Positions 1 through 11,929 are shown, counted from the stretch's first letter. The stretch is DNA of 64,000 nt from Cladopsammia gracilis (GCA_022457155.1 JAJGOT010000166.1:62001-126000); one strand, 5' to 3'. The notes: generated by a model from the sequence alone, not told the origin. Program-made: numbers and translations.

Positions 1-182
1 AAATGAACTGAAAACTTGAAAAATCTATTTTCTCTTTCACTCCCCTTTACCTTCTTTGAATGCCAAAAAATAACTTTCAATAATGGCAAAATAAATTTTT
101 ATGACTCCTCTTCAAGCAAAAAAAAAATTTCAACATAAAACATGTACTGTTTAAAAGCATTCACTTATAATGCCGTCACAGT

Positions 183-362
183 TTATAGTTTATAGTTTAT
201 AGTTTTATCTCGAACTGTTAATTTCCACTTACATGTAAGTGTGCCTTTTGTTTTGAACACAACACAGAAGTCCTCTTTTTTACATGGGTTCCTTCCTTTG
301 CGACATCTACCATTAATTTTCATGATATAGCCAAAGTATGAGGATGGCATGTTTCCTGTCCA
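183..362 (-). CDS. Putative third exon of the secreted cysteine-rich protein gene
   Basis: Minus-strand open stretch beginning right after a pyrimidine-rich acceptor (TTCATCAG, ending at 363). It encodes a WTGNMP... segment of about 43 residues with four cysteines before the FCVVFKTKG motif ends. It starts in phase 0, the phase in which the exon at 5270-5496 ends, so I infer it belongs to the same gene across an intron of about 4.9 kb. A GTAAGT donor lies at 232-227, after which the gene would leave the window; if that donor is not used, the frame reads on to a stop at 183. Linkage to the upstream exons rests on phase and composition only. No family recognised. Confidence 0.45.
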   Translation of the reverse strand, partial: WTGNMPSSYFGYIMKINGRCRKGRNPCKKEDFCVVFKTKGTLTCKWKLTVRDKTINYKL

Positions 363-1116
363 CTGATGAAACACAAAAGAAAAATAATAATGAAGCAGCA
401 AGAACTACCAAAACAATATTGTCTTAAGTTTATACTGGCTTGTGTCAAACCTATTCTGAAGTCATGCTTTTTTAAAAGATCAATTCACAAGCAATTTTAA
501 TTGCTTGTGAATTATGTGTTTTACACTGCTTGCAGTCCCCGTTTGTACTTGGGCGAAGGTGTCCAAGTTATAAAATGCAGTTTGGTTGTGCACAAATGTG
601 CAGTATTGCGCAACTCTGGGGACGGGAGTGGTCTTGTTCAAACTTCACCGCGGTCAAACGTCGGAGGCGTTTTTCGTTTTATTTGCTGGGATTTCATTTA
701 ATATTAAGTGGGAACGTGGGCAAGGATGTATGAAATAATTAGTTTATTTTACTATCTTTTCATCTTTCTCAAAATAATGAGCTTCTTTTCGTTGAAAACT
801 GATCAAAACGCTTCGTGCCTGAGCTGAGCAAAATTGTGTTGGCAAATGGCGCCAACGATTCTGCGGTTCATAGTTTTCAAACGCTTAGTAAACTTTCCAA
901 ACGTTTAGTGAATTGACAGTGTATTGTTAATATATTAAACTTTAAACAATGAAAATGACAACCTTAACTTTGAAGTACTTTGGTTAACGTCTACAAATTT
1001 CTCTCGTTTGACCGTGGTGTAGTTCAAACCTGTTGTTGATGCGAGGCGAACGTGATAGTTGTTTCACTTCCACCAATTAACTGATTGTCAAGTTACGAAA
1101 AGATAATGCGTACATT

Positions 1117-1510
1117 AGGGCCATTTATACGGGAGAAAATAAGACGCGTCTTATCTAAGACGCGACTTAAATAGGATGCGAAGTGTACCATTTATACGTT
1201 TGCGTCCAACATAAGACGCGAAGATCACGTATAAATGGTTCGCGTCTTATTTTTGATACGGCGCACTTGTTGTTCACGTCTTATTTAGGACGCGAAAGCA
1301 TTTATACGAGGAAGTTCACGTCTTATTTAAGACGCGGACAAAATAAGAACAGCTGAAAACCCTGTTCTAAGATAAGACGCGTCTTATTTAAGTCGCGTCT
1401 AAAATAAGACACGAATGCTTATTTTGTACTGTTAATACGATCGGTTCGCGTCTTATTTAAGTCGCGTCTTAGCTAAGACGCGTCTTATTTTCTGTCGTAT
1501 AAATGGCCCT
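1117..1510. mobile_element. MITE with long terminal inverted repeats
   Basis: The ends read AGGGCCATTTATACG and CGTATAAATGGCCCT, an inverted pair extending inward through repeated TAAGACGCG and CGCGTCTTA words. ATT flanks both sides, a possible 3-bp target duplication, although a TA duplication fits equally well. The interior is made of the same inverted words, so the whole 394 bp can fold back. No coding capacity. Confidence 0.85.
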
Positions 1511-1567
1511 ATTTTGCGACAGTAGGACGTTAACATGTGAAAAGATCGCGTCAGAATCCAATGGATC

Positions 1568-1645
1568 ATTTAGGATAGGATAGGATAGGATAACTTTATT
1601 TAGACACGGTACACTCATCAGTCACAACTATAAAAAACCTAAATT
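1568..1645 (-). repeat. 3' tail of a LINE or SINE with (ATCCT)n microsatellite
   Basis: Read on the minus strand, the sequence runs through TAAATAAAGTTATCC into repeated ATCCT pentamers. This is a common 3' end layout for CR1/L2-type retroelements. Only the tail is recognisable. Confidence 0.5.
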
Positions 1646-1718
1646 ATATACAGAATTATTATAAAATATGTAATAGCTAGAACTACATTACTCTAAAAGT
1701 CACAGATTTAAAAAAAAA

Positions 1719-2179
1719 TCTGTGACTGTTCTTGATTCCCTGATTATTCAAATGCTAGACCGATTTTCTGACGAGGATCGCCATGCCTCCCACCTGCTTT
1801 ATCTAGTACCATCAATTATAGTCAATAACACCCTGGAGCTATCTGATGAAACAGAAGGCATGTTGTACTGGGAGAAAGACCTTCCATTTCCCAAATCCCT
1901 TGGGAATGAGCTGCGAAGATGGCAACTATGTGGCAGTCAGCAGAGAAGAAACTTCCAAGCAATCTTGTACTAGCACTTGGTGCGTGTGACGAGGATGCTT
2001 TTCCAAACATCCATCGTCATCTTCTCAATGCATGCACCCTACCAATCAGTAGTGCTGAAGCTGAGCCGTCCTTTTCGCTCATGAAACAGATCAAGACCTG
2101 TTCCAGATCAGCGATGTCTGAAGAGCGTTTCTCAGATCTCGCTGTTATTACTATGCATTACTCTGAGAAATTCGAGTAA
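1719..2179 (+). pseudogene. hAT transposase C-terminal relic
   Basis: Two overlapping plus-strand frames (1722-1973 and 1919-2179) together read like the C-terminal dimerisation region of hAT transposases of the ZMYM1/THAP12-like group. The second frame contains FPNIHRHLLNACTLPISSAEAE, then FSLMKQIKT and MSEERFSDLAVITMHYSEKF, the typical closing block. A frame change near 1920-1970 and the missing DDE N-terminal part show it is dead. It is flanked by MITEs, so it is probably the remnant of an inserted transposon. Confidence 0.8.
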
Positions 2180-2397
2180 ACAAGATATGCGAGGGCTTTC
2201 TAAAAGCTAATCCAAGAAGACTCTTTTAGGCTACATTGTTCGATTTATGAGGTATGGAGAAAAACGACAAATTACTATCGTTGTTCCTGCTGTCCTTTTT
2301 AATCATGCGCTGTTATTATTTTTGGTTTTCTGGTTGAGAAGTAAGGTAAACTCCAGATTTTATTTTGACCAATCAAAAATTCCTGGATCCGCCTCTG

Positions 2398-2748
2398 GAT
2401 ACCGCAGAATTCCGATAATAACGGACCCCGTTATTTTCGGATTTAGCAGGCCAAAGGGGCCGGCCGTTACTTTCGGGTAGCCGTTACTTTCGGATGGTCA
2501 GATACGAACATTTGGGCCTTTTTTGTTACAGTTTACTTTGTAATAATGAATATGGATAATGAATAACCAGTATGCAACCTGAATGACCTTTTTTATGTCT
2601 GTTATGCATCCTCTTTGTGTAAAACCACTGCTGAATTACAAACGTTTTCTGACCATCCGAAAGTAACGGCTACCCGAAAGTAACGGCCCCTTTGGCCTGC
2701 TAAATCCGAAAATAACGGGGTCCGTTATTATCGGAATTCTGCGGTATC
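2398..2748. mobile_element. Foldback MITE
   Basis: Long inverted arms of about 100 bp begin GATACCGCAGAATTCCGATA and end in its complement, separated by about 145 bp. The arms carry repeated CGTTACTTTCGG and CGTTATTTTCGG words. I could not fix a target-site duplication. Apparent ORFs inside are incidental. Confidence 0.85.
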
Positions 2749-3125
2749 TCAGGTAGTAGCGGAGCACTTGCCAGGCCCAAGGCCTGGCTGCGCAGCTCCA
2801 TACTCATAGAACCTGTGCCGTGATTTTTCATGGTCATGGCCAGCGGAATGTTTCGCGGGCGGCGTCTGTTACATGTGTGTCCGACTGTGTGTCCGAGCGT
2901 CGCTCAAGGCTACTAGCTCGCGATCGCGTATGACGTCGCAAAACATGCGCGAATGACGCCACACAACATCCGGGAATGCCGAATGTCACGTCAGCTGTAT
3001 GCGTACGACGTCATCAACATCCGGGATCTTTGAGGCTTTGTTATTCTCGCGGCTACACAGCCGTCAGCTCGGTAAACACTTTAGTTGGATTCAGAGTTGG
3101 ATTGTTGTGTTCAGCGGAGAATTAA

Positions 3126-3360
3126 AGTCGTTATTTCCCTGCAGTTTTTCGCGGTTTGCTACTCAAGACAGAGATACTAGTTAAGGGATACTCAGAAGCC
3201 GCTTTAGTGGAAAAAGAAGAGCTTTCAGGAATAAAATCTTGCTTCGAGGAACTTCATATTATCAATGCGGGGAGATGCCTTGTTTTATTACAGTTTCAGA
3301 ACCTAAGAAGCGGAGTTTTAACGAATTTCCAAGCAGTCCAGTGCTTTAAAGGTAAAATAA
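3126..3360 (+). repeat. Dispersed repeat, inverted copy of 4193-4620
   Basis: The stretch with CTCAGAAGCCGC, AAAGAAGAGCTTTCAGG and CTTGCTTCGAGGAACTTCAT is the reverse complement, diverged, of a repeat at 4193-4620 that also occurs at 36527-36945. All three copies share an exon-like peptide pattern (YSEAA..EK.E followed by an SCFEELH-like piece), but each frame is broken differently. Type of element not identified. Confidence 0.6.
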
Positions 3361-4192
3361 ATCACATTTTTCGATGGGAATTTATGTTGATATCGATTTT
3401 TGATTGACTTTTCCTTTGAGTTCTCTTAAGTTTTGGAGACATCTTTATGAAACGTGTTCAAATTAAGTCGTGTTGTTATCTTGAATTTCATCGAGGACAG
3501 CTCTGTCTTGATGCGCTAGAAATAGTACTTTTTTTCTTCTTTTAAACATAAATTAATGGAGATTGAATAAAATTTTTCGAAAGAAGATTTTGTTGTCCGT
3601 TTTTATGTCTTTGTGCATTCATTACATAGATTAAAAAGCGATTTTATGTAAACAAAACAAGACTTAGATTTTCTGTCTTCACTCGCGTCGCCTTAAGCAA
3701 ATAAGCTTATGTTTGTGTATTTTTGCAATTTTAATTTCCAAATCAGTTTCTCGGGCAATTTTTGACAAACAAAAACTGTATTTTATTCGGAAAGTAGTCG
3801 TACTAGTTATTCTGGAAAGAGAAAAGTTGTTTTTGTGAACTTTTGTACGGTCTAAATGTACTGTGCAGACGGTCGGGTAATACTGTTTTTGAGAATTGCT
3901 AAAATTGAAAATAGCCCGTTCTTCAATCTTAATATTCTTGTGCTTCCAACCTTTCACCTTAATTAAGTTTCACCTTAGTTAAGCTTGTTTAAAGTGCGAC
4001 GCTGATAGGCTGGGCCTATCTATATATATTATTAACACGCAGGAAAACCAATTTTTACAATTTGTTTCGGTTTTAAATGTTGTTCCATTTAATCTTTAAT
4101 TTACTTAAATTTACTCTACACCTGTTTTGTCAGAGTAAAAAAAGCTTATCTTATTAAGATACGTAGAAACACTGAAGAAAAACAATGTAACT
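3361..4192. other. Intronic or intergenic DNA, nothing recognised
   Basis: AT-rich sequence lying in the inferred long intron of the secreted-protein gene. A minus-strand open frame at 3679-3957 looks like chance: no known motif, and composition like its surroundings. Confidence 0.4.
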
Positions 4193-4620
4193 TATTTTAC
4201 GGTAAAGTACCTCGGTTTGACTCGGCTGCTTGATAATTCTTTAAAACTCCGCTTCTTCGAAAGAAACAGCCCCACATTGACAAAATGTATGAAGTTCCTC
4301 GAAGCAAGATTTCGTCCCTTAAAGCTCTCCTTTTTCTCCATTACGGCGGCTTCTGAGTATTCTTTAAAGCCTTCTCTTTCCATTTTGAATATTTTAATGT
4401 GTGTTATTACTCCGACAAGACAAAACTATGGTTTTGAAAACCAAGCACATGCCGAGCGCGGCAGCCATTTTTGTAGAATTTGTATGTAACCTGACGACCC
4501 GGTTCGTAATAATATATGCGTGTATAAATTTGCATGCACAAATGCAACACCAAAAAAAATGACGAAGAAAAACGAAGTCGGAACCTTACCTCATGTGCGC
4601 TATGCGCATGAGTAATAATG
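4193..4620 (-). repeat. Dispersed repeat, homologous to 36527-36945
   Basis: Shares with 36527-36945 a run of common blocks: TTACGGTAAAGT, AAGCTCTCCTTTTTCTCC, CTTTCTCTTTCCATTTTGAA, ATGCCGAGCGCGGCAGCCAT, and finally GCGCATGAGTAATAA. Roughly 420 bp with moderate divergence. The inverted partner at 3126-3360 makes this a broad inverted pair. Confidence 0.7.
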
Positions 4621-5269
4621 GCGGGAATACTTCCAGCAAAACGTTCAATTCGAAAATTGTTTTGACCCCGGGTCCGGACCAGGCAAGATTCATGGCTTCG
4701 AAAGGCCCCTTTGCGGTCACATTTGCATTCACTTCAAAAGTGCCGGAAACACACCCCAGTTAGTTACAAGATTTAGCTAAAACCAATAACAACCATCGAC
4801 ACGCCATTTTAATAATTTGCGTGCGATCTCGCACGCTTAATGTGCTGTGTCTTCTTGTTAGACTGCTCACACTATCCCAATACTCCCTATCATCAAACCG
4901 TGAAATAACGCGCATGCAGATTTCCAAGACATTTATTTTCCAATATACCTAATACAACGCCGCCCAAGTATACGCTCCCACAGCGTCTTGTTTCTTAAGA
5001 TCCATCGAAGGGGGGAACCCAGACCTGCACCCCTCCCTCCCCCTCTTCTCACTGTTATTTTTTCAGCCGGCTTTAAATTAGAATTGTTGCTGCAACTCTA
5101 GGAGTCAATGGGTTAAATAATTTCCAGTGAACTTTCACAATGATCATGGATATTTCCTGAAGGTGCGCAGTCACAAAGAGCAATGTAAAACCAAAGCTAA
5201 CACAAAACGACTTTAAAGACCTAATTGAAAACCACTCTATCCGACAATGACAGTATCCAGGTTACCTAC

Positions 5270-6732
5270 CGTAAGCTTCCTATTGGGCCAGCTATCAATT
5301 TTTCTTATGTTAAATGTACTTTTCTTGATTTTGTCAAGGTCTCTCCATCTTTTCTGATCAAGGTATTTAGCACTGACAACATAACAGTTATTATATGACA
5401 GATCCAAGTTATCAATTCCTTTGGAGCCTTGTACTGCAAGATTTAATGTCACTAATGGATGTGGTACAGATACTGTTGCAAATGTTTTTGAACAACCTGA
5501 GGAGAAAATAAAACTTTTATAGGTAAGTCCCTTTAAGTCCCAATATCATGTTGCATTACGAGTTCAAAATGAAAAGTATACAAAATTCCATGTCGAATAT
5601 TCTAAAAAGTATTAATAATTAAATAATAAACATATTTGCTGAAAGTTGCTGATTTTTGGGTATCCTCCATAGACTACAAGATAACACCTAAATAGGCACA
5701 TTTTGGCAACAATATTCGAATAGCATTCCCTAATTCCCGTCAATTCCGTTTCCCAATCCCTCCCCCTCATTCTCCCCCTTATTGCCATACAATAAGGCCT
5801 GAAGGTAAAAAAAAAAACATTCATTCTCTTAACATTTTCATTTCCCTGTCTTATTCACTCAGTACCCCCTGTCTTATTCACTCACTTCCCTCCCCCGCCT
5901 GCTTCAATAACCCCCCCCCCCCCCCCCCCCCACCCCACTTTACGATGGAGTTTAGATGCGCCACTGCGCTGCCCCGTGATGCACTGCGGAATGTTTACAT
6001 TTTGATGGAATGAGAGTCTTGAAATTGACCAAAAATAGACATGAAACTTGACTAGAAACAAAAGTTTAGTTTGTATATATATATAGTACTGCGTATGAAA
6101 GGTAAATAGAATAATTATCTTTAAAACAATCCAGTCTTTTAAAAAAGAATTAAAACGACATAGAGCCTACATGACTTATTTTTCTTTCAGTTACACGAGT
6201 CTACATGCAAGTAAACTCTGGAAACTGAAAAAAAAAAATCTTGTGCTATAAGCTTACATTTAAGCCTTTAGACTCGATTAATTAATAATTAGAGTGTTGT
6301 TTAAAATATTTACCAAGCTAACTGTACTTTTGTACAAGCTAGCCAGGGTTTCTAACAAAACACGTACCAACTTATACGAATGTTGTTCTTGCAAAGTGAA
6401 AATATTGTTGTTTCGCAACAACCTTTAATACCTGCATACTGTCGAAAAGCAGAATTTTCAACGCAAGTTCCGCTTTTCGGTGAAGCTTCCATTCGAAATG
6501 TTGAATATTGGTATGTACAAGTGCAAATGCAGCATCCTTGGGCACCACAATCCCCTTTTCTTTCCAAGCACCATGCTCTTCCTTCGTCACCTTTCCGCGG
6601 ACAACTTCCAGAAGGATCCATATTCGAAAAAACATCAAGACGGTCTCCTTGCATCACGCGTGTAACATTGAACTGGTATCCCTTGCAAGAGTTAAACAAC
6701 AAGAAACAGATGAATAAAAACCAAGATGACAT
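5270..6732 (-). CDS. Secreted cysteine-rich protein, exons 1 and 2
   Basis: Exon 1 runs from the ATG at 6732 to 6378. It encodes MSSWFLFICFLLFNSCKG, a clear signal peptide, then a mature region with an NVT glycosylation sequon and a dense cysteine cluster (CICTC within a CGAQGCC context). Exon 1 ends in phase 1 at a GTATAAG donor. Exon 2 (5496-5270) begins after CTCCTCAG in matching phase, contains CSKTF...NNCYVVSAKY and ends in phase 0 at ACG|GTAGGT. A competing donor (GTACGT, 6367-6362) would break the phase. The exon at 183-362 matches the outgoing phase. I do not recognise the family. A secreted coral matrix or immune-type protein is conceivable but is inference. The ATG lies only about 190 bp from the divergent NAPE-PLD-like gene. 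Confidence 0.7.
5907..5933. repeat. Poly-C run
   Basis: An almost pure cytosine tract in the first intron region of the minus-strand secreted gene. Similar C or G runs occur at about 8857, 9460, 11107, 12123, 16206, 17110, 21777, 23684 and 32425. Lengths of such tracts are unreliable in assemblies. Confidence 0.9.
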
Positions 6733-6924
6733 TCTGAGAGCAGGATCAGTGCCGCGTTTATACCGGCGATGGATTATAATATTGCCACCAAAATTTTGAA
6801 ATGTGATTCCCCGTTTCCGGAATCTGCAGATGCTTGGAAGACAGGAAATCACGTGACTTCGATAGCCGCCGATTGACGATGAATTTTCCGGGTCAAGTCG
6901 AGAGTGGACGAAGATTTATTCAAT
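6733..6924. promoter_or_regulatory. Bidirectional promoter region
   Basis: 192 bp separate the initiator ATGs of two divergent genes (secreted protein on minus, NAPE-PLD-like on plus). The plus-strand start sits in CAATATGGCGGAAA, resembling the YY1-type AANATGGCGG element often found just downstream of TATA-less animal start sites. No TATA box is evident. Shared promoter use is inferred from spacing. Confidence 0.5.
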
Positions 6925-9900
6925 ATGGCGGAAACCGAGGAGGAAGTCGAAGACAACGCGTACGAAAATGAAGATTTACAGAAAGCAATCAAAGTGAATG
7001 GAAAATATGTTAATCCTTGGGAGAATACAAGTTTCCCTTCACCAACAGATGCGCTCAGATGGCGGTTTTTAGAGAAAAGTGAACGTGGAGTTGGGGGCAC
7101 TTGGAGAGATCTCTACAGGTATAAAACTGAGGCAAGTTGAAATTCTGTTTTAAAAGTGTATCTATTCAAATAATTGGATTTGTGGATGAAATCCTGAAAG
7201 GGTAATCATTCAAATTAATGCCTCAATTAGCTCTCATGGTGCTGTATCTAGCAAAATGAAATTCATGATTACAGATTTGTTTAATTTAATAGAACTTTAT
7301 GAATTTTGAGTGCCATGGGAGCAAAAGGGTTAAGATTTGGTCCACGCCTTACATGTAAGCTTACATTGCAATGGGTTATAATAATTATGTTAAAATACTA
7401 ATTAACAATAAAATAAATTACACATACAGGAGCTTGATCAAACTCTTCCTGTCCTAACCCCTGACAGTACAGTTTTGTCATCACCCCCCACAGATGACAT
7501 TCAAGTAACATGGCTTGGTCATGCCAGTGTACTGGTTCAAATGGATGGTCTCAATATTTTAACCGACCCTTACTTCAGCACACATGCTGGGCCATGCAAT
7601 TTGGTTAGCATGAAGCGATACCGACCACCGCCTTGTACTGTAGAAGAACTGCCGATTATTGACGCAGTATGCATCAGCCATGATCATTATGACCACTTAG
7701 ATGTCAACTCTGTTAAAGATCTTAATGTCAGATTTGGAAAACAGTTGTGCTGGTTTGTTCCCATGGGATTAAAAAATTGGATGGTCGACAGTGGATGTCA
7801 GAATGTAGTTGAACTGGAGTGGTGGAATGAGGCGGAATTTCCAGGGAAATCTGAAAATTTTGTCAAGTTTATTTTCACGCCGACACAGCATTGGTGCCGC
7901 AGATCATTAACCGACAAAAACAAAGTCTTGTGGGGAAGTTGGACAGTCATAGGGACAAAACATAGATTTTTCTTTGCTGGAGATACTGGATACTGCAGAG
8001 GGTTCAAGCAGATTGGAAAGAAATTTGGACCATTTGATTTTGCAGCTATACCAATCGGTGCTTATAAACCCAGGTTAGTTTGACCACCAGGAGAAAATCT
8101 CAGCAGCAAAAGATGCTGCCTTATAAAAGTCAGAATGTAATCATTGCACTATACAGTGCTCAACTTGATACTAGGAGTTGCAATTAGACCATTTTCAATT
8201 TGAATTCAAAGATGCAATCCATTCATAAACAGGCAACCGAAAAGAGAGCAAATTCCCTACAGGTCAATGGTAGAAGACCTGAAGTTCACACAAAGACCTC
8301 TCCACGCTTTGTACAGACTAAATTCTGCAAAAACTGACACTTTAAATATTTTGTTCTATTAAGGCTTGAAAATGATAAAAAAAATTGACTTAAGAAGATC
8401 AGGCAAGACAACAATAGTGGGGGGGACAGGGGGATGGGGACAGGGGGGTGGGGAGAGGGGTGACAGGGGGTGGGAGCTGGGGAGAACATGGGGTGGGAGA
8501 TGGGAGAAGAAAGGGCATGAAGCAGGATCGCAACGAGGGTGGGAAATGGGAGAGAAATTGAAAAAGGCAAGCGTTCGTTCTTTATTACTGCTCATCATCC
8601 AGTCAAAAATACGAACCCTGAACAACGTGTTTTGACTTCCATTAAATGTCCTCCAAGGCTTAAAACAAAAATAATGTTATATGTGAGAAAATATAAATTC
8701 GTACTCAGGCTAAAAAAGCAACATTAGTTCTGGTGAAATTGGAAACCTTTTCAAGTTGGTTACGTCATGTACATGTATGTGTGTGTCAGGGTGGGAAAGG
8801 GACACAAAGGCATGGGAGATGGGGGAACGGGGTATGGGAAGCGAGAGGTTTGGTCCCCCCCCCCCCCCCCCAACACACACCATAAAGGATGCATGTGACA
8901 GCCACATGGGTTAAAATATTGTTGCTACCCACCATGTGAATTAGCAGGGTTGGTGACCCTTTCAGTCTCAGAAAACTATGTGGCACGTACATTGTATACC
9001 CAAAAACTTCAAAAGAAGAAAGGTTCAATTAATAATTATAGCCCTAACCCAAAAATTTAGCATTGTGCAGTTGACATATGCTCCCCAAAGGAACGAGCCT
9101 ACTTGTACATATATCTTTGTTATTTGGATTAATTAGTTATCATTTTCCTCAGTTGACGGAACACTTACTGTGTTTTTCAGGTGGTTTCTAAATTTCCAGC
9201 ATGTTGATCCTACTGAAGCTGTTTGTATTCATGAAGATATTCAATCTCGTTATTCACTAGGAATTCACTGGGGTACTCTTCCCACTGGATACGAGGTAAA
9301 TAAAAAAAAAATAACCTTGTTTAGCGAGGGTGACACTTACATGTAACAGTCATGCGACTGACAAACCTGTAGCCCTCGAATTCCAGGTTGAATTGGAATT
9401 TAGAATGTGCAGTTCCAGAAAATATCCATACTCCCCCCATGGAAGGTTTTTTGTTTAGCACCCCCCCCCCCCCCCCGTCTCCCCAGGAAATTCCAGTTTA
9501 GCTTCATACTTTGCTTCTAAAATATTGGCTTTTAAGACCCCCCCCCCCCTCCCCCTAGGAATTTCCAATGACCTTCCATGGGGTGGGTATGGATTTTTTT
9601 CTGGAACTACACAATGTTAGTTTATGAGGAGGGAGGAAAAACCAAAATACCTGGAGAAAAAACCCTCAGAGCAAGGATGAGAACCAGCAACAATTTGAAT
9701 GGTCACACTTTAGTTAGACTTTCAGCTCAAAGTCTTCCCCTCGTCTCTTCCGTAGGCTTGCCTGCAATTTACACCCCAAGAAATAAAATTAATTTTTTGA
9801 GCTCCGATTGTGCATGCAAGTTTAACTTTGGCATTTCATCCATGGACTAAAAAGTTAAGAACTGCATGTGCAACTTGATTTAAGGTTCAGATGAATTAAA

Positions 9901-10125
9901 CAACAGTTTTCCAACTTTTAACACAAGAATACATGGAGATTGTTCAGATATTATTTTGTTTTGTTAATACTGGGCCAAAGTGTTTAGTTCAAACTAACTC
10001 CTTGCTTATGTTTGCAGTATTATTTGGATCCACCAAGAGATCTGAGTGAGGCCCTCCAGTCTAAAGGAATACCGGAGTCAAGCTTCTTCACATTACAACA
10101 TGGAGAAACCAGAGTCATAAAATGA
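6925..10125 (+). CDS. NAPEPLD-like: NAPE-hydrolysing phospholipase D-like protein, copy 1
   Basis: N-acyl-phosphatidylethanolamine phospholipase D is a zinc metallo-beta-lactamase-fold membrane enzyme that releases N-acylethanolamines (including anandamide) from NAPE. Coding exons are 6925-7131, 7430-8073, 9181-9295 and 10018-10125, phases 0, 2, 0, giving 357 residues (human 393). Residues 153-158 are HDHYDH. H223 (in PTQHWCRR), D254 (in FFAGDTGY) and H313 (in LGIHWGT) complete the zinc set. The 31- and 59-residue spacings between these last three match the human enzyme as I know it. Intron 1 needs a GC donor (GAG|GCAAGT): the nearby GT at 7119 would throw exon 2 out of frame into an early stop. 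The start is the ATG at 6925; an upstream in-frame GTG is not needed. ATTAAA at 10192 may be the polyadenylation signal. The G-rich repeat at 8401-8570 lies in intron 2. Confidence 0.93.
8401..8575. repeat. G-rich dispersed repeat, copy 1
   Basis: Tracts of GGGGGACAGGGGG and GGTGGGAG type in intron 2 of the first NAPE-PLD-like gene. The same order of words (gggacaggggg, gggagac or gggagc, gaaagggc, ggaagcggg) occurs at 21447-21700 and 24386-24600, so this is a diverged dispersed element rather than a simple repeat. Many GGG runs give it G-quadruplex potential. Confidence 0.65.
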
Positions 10126-10710
10126 CCTTGACAATAATAACATGGACAATGAAAACCAATCCATTGCAGTGTAGAAAATTGCATATAATGCATTAAAGTT
10201 GCTTATCTACCATAATTTATAAGAAACTGTTATGATTATAGAACTTTTATAATTACACTACCAGTAATAGAGTAAAATGTTAATTTAGCTATTTTTCACG
10301 TTACTGTAAAAAAACGCAAGATAGTATGGGGGACAGTCTCGTTAACATAACATAACATCATCATCTCATAACATTTTTGTTTTAAACGTAAAGAGATGAT
10401 AGACATAGAATGACAACAGAAACGATTAATGTATTTGGGGATGTACATTGGATGAATTTTTACATGAAAATTTCTTAATCTTTACACATAGAACTTTCTA
10501 TTTTATTTAGTTAATACTCATCTACCTTATAACGGGTTGCTCCAAGAGCTTTAGAAATGTGACTCACACAGACTAGTACACCTTTGCTCTTCATTGTCAT
10601 AAGATAAATTTTTATTAGTATTACTGAACCATTCATTACAGCAAAACTATAAATAATCAACTTTAGGAAAAAAGAACAATTGTTTATATAGAAAGATGTG
10701 TTCATCATGT

Positions 10711-10846
10711 AAGGGCCGATTTACACAGTACAACTTTGTTGCTGCAACACGCTTAAAACATGCTTATGACATGCTTACAACATGAATTACTCCGTGTAAA
10801 TCAACATGTCGCATGCAACAAAGTTGTACCATGTAAATCGGACCCA
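10711..10846. mobile_element. Short MITE, family shared with 16385-16535
   Basis: Ends GGGCCGATTTACA and TGTAAATCGGACCC are inverted. The inner arms pair GTACAACTTTGTTGC with its complement, around repeated ACATGCTTA words. The copy at 16385-16535 has the same layout. Target site looks like TAA (imperfect here, TAA/CAA). Confidence 0.8.
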
Positions 10847-10848
10847 AC

Positions 10849-10957
10849 GTGAGTGGGTCAAAGACAAAAATGTGACTCCCAGACAGAAATCGAAACATTG
10901 ACCTTCTGTACACTGGGTGAATGCTCTAACTGCTGAGCTACGAGAGACTCATGGCGA
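10849..10957 (-). repeat. tRNA-derived SINE fragment
   Basis: On the minus strand, CTCGTAGCTCAGCAGTTAGA gives an A-box-like tRNA 5' half and GGTCAATGTTTCGATTTC a degraded B box, followed by a tail reading TTTTGTCTTTGACCCACTCA. The same tail type (TTTGTCCCACGCTCGTGACA) appears at 11803-11830 (minus), 12040-12070 (plus) and 22715-22745 (plus). Not a functional tRNA: acceptor pairing is missing. Confidence 0.6.
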
Positions 10958-11929
10958 ACTAGGCCAATTAATACTAGGTTCATGTGTGACGTGCATTCTG
11001 CGTACTGCTAGGATCAACAATGTCGAAAGTGCCATGTTTGCTTTTGACATTGCTTATCCTAGAGTGTGAGCTATGCCAACAAGACACCATCTTTTTAGGT
11101 GGGGAGGGGGGGGGGGGGGGTACAGAAAGTGTCCAGTATATAGAAATAATCAATAAATTATATTAATTTAAGTATTTTTTTCTGTCAACATTAGCAGATT
11201 AAAAAAAACGTGTAATCATATAAAGCAAAATAAAATCCTGCAATTCAAGGATGCCATCTGTTCAATCATTCTGAACTTCTATTTGAATTCACCATGCCTT
11301 TAGGCAACTGTAGTTAAAAAACTGTTTCTGGCATTAATTTCTGTTTAGCATGGATTATACAAAGAGTTGGGCCTTTTCCTCATTAACTGTCAAGAACCCC
11401 CAATTGATCAGGGAGTTTGTTGTTTCATGATTGTCCCATAGGTGTATATTTCCAATTCTACATGTGTATACGAGTGCGAATGGAGTCCATTTTGATTTGT
11501 AAACTATCCTTGAGACTTAAACCAATTATTTAAGGGAAGTGATCATAACAAGACCAGTATAAATAATGATGGTAAATGTTAGGGGCAGTACACAGCTCTT
11601 TACAAGGTCTTCTCAACAACAACAACGATTTATTTACAAATAATTCTCTGATTTGCTGAGAAAACAATAGAACAAACAACACAACAATGGACCCTAGCCC
11701 TGAAAACAATAGAGCTGCATGATACCCAGGTCCAATGAAATTAGACTGTTAAGGGCTGAGTGGTACCTGAAATGTTAAGCTCAGCAAAGAAATAAGATAT
11801 AATTTTCAACATGTCACGAGCGTGGAACAAAGCAAGTGTAGTATATGGCCTTGTAAAATTCATTAATAATTCACAAGGGTACTAACAAATAGAAATGAGC
11901 CATTCCAATCACATAATTACCCTGTATAG

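Noticed and set aside
6380..6799. 139-residue plus-strand ORF
   Set aside because: Antisense of exon 1 of the secreted protein; the minus strand has the signal peptide and matching splice phases.
8359..8635. Long proline- or glycine-rich open frames on both strands
   Set aside because: They follow the G-rich repeat; the same happens at 21411-21932 and 24083-24769. Low-complexity shadows, no start or splice logic.
10849..10957. Functional tRNA gene
   Set aside because: A and B boxes are recognisable, but acceptor and anticodon stems do not close; it fits a SINE head.
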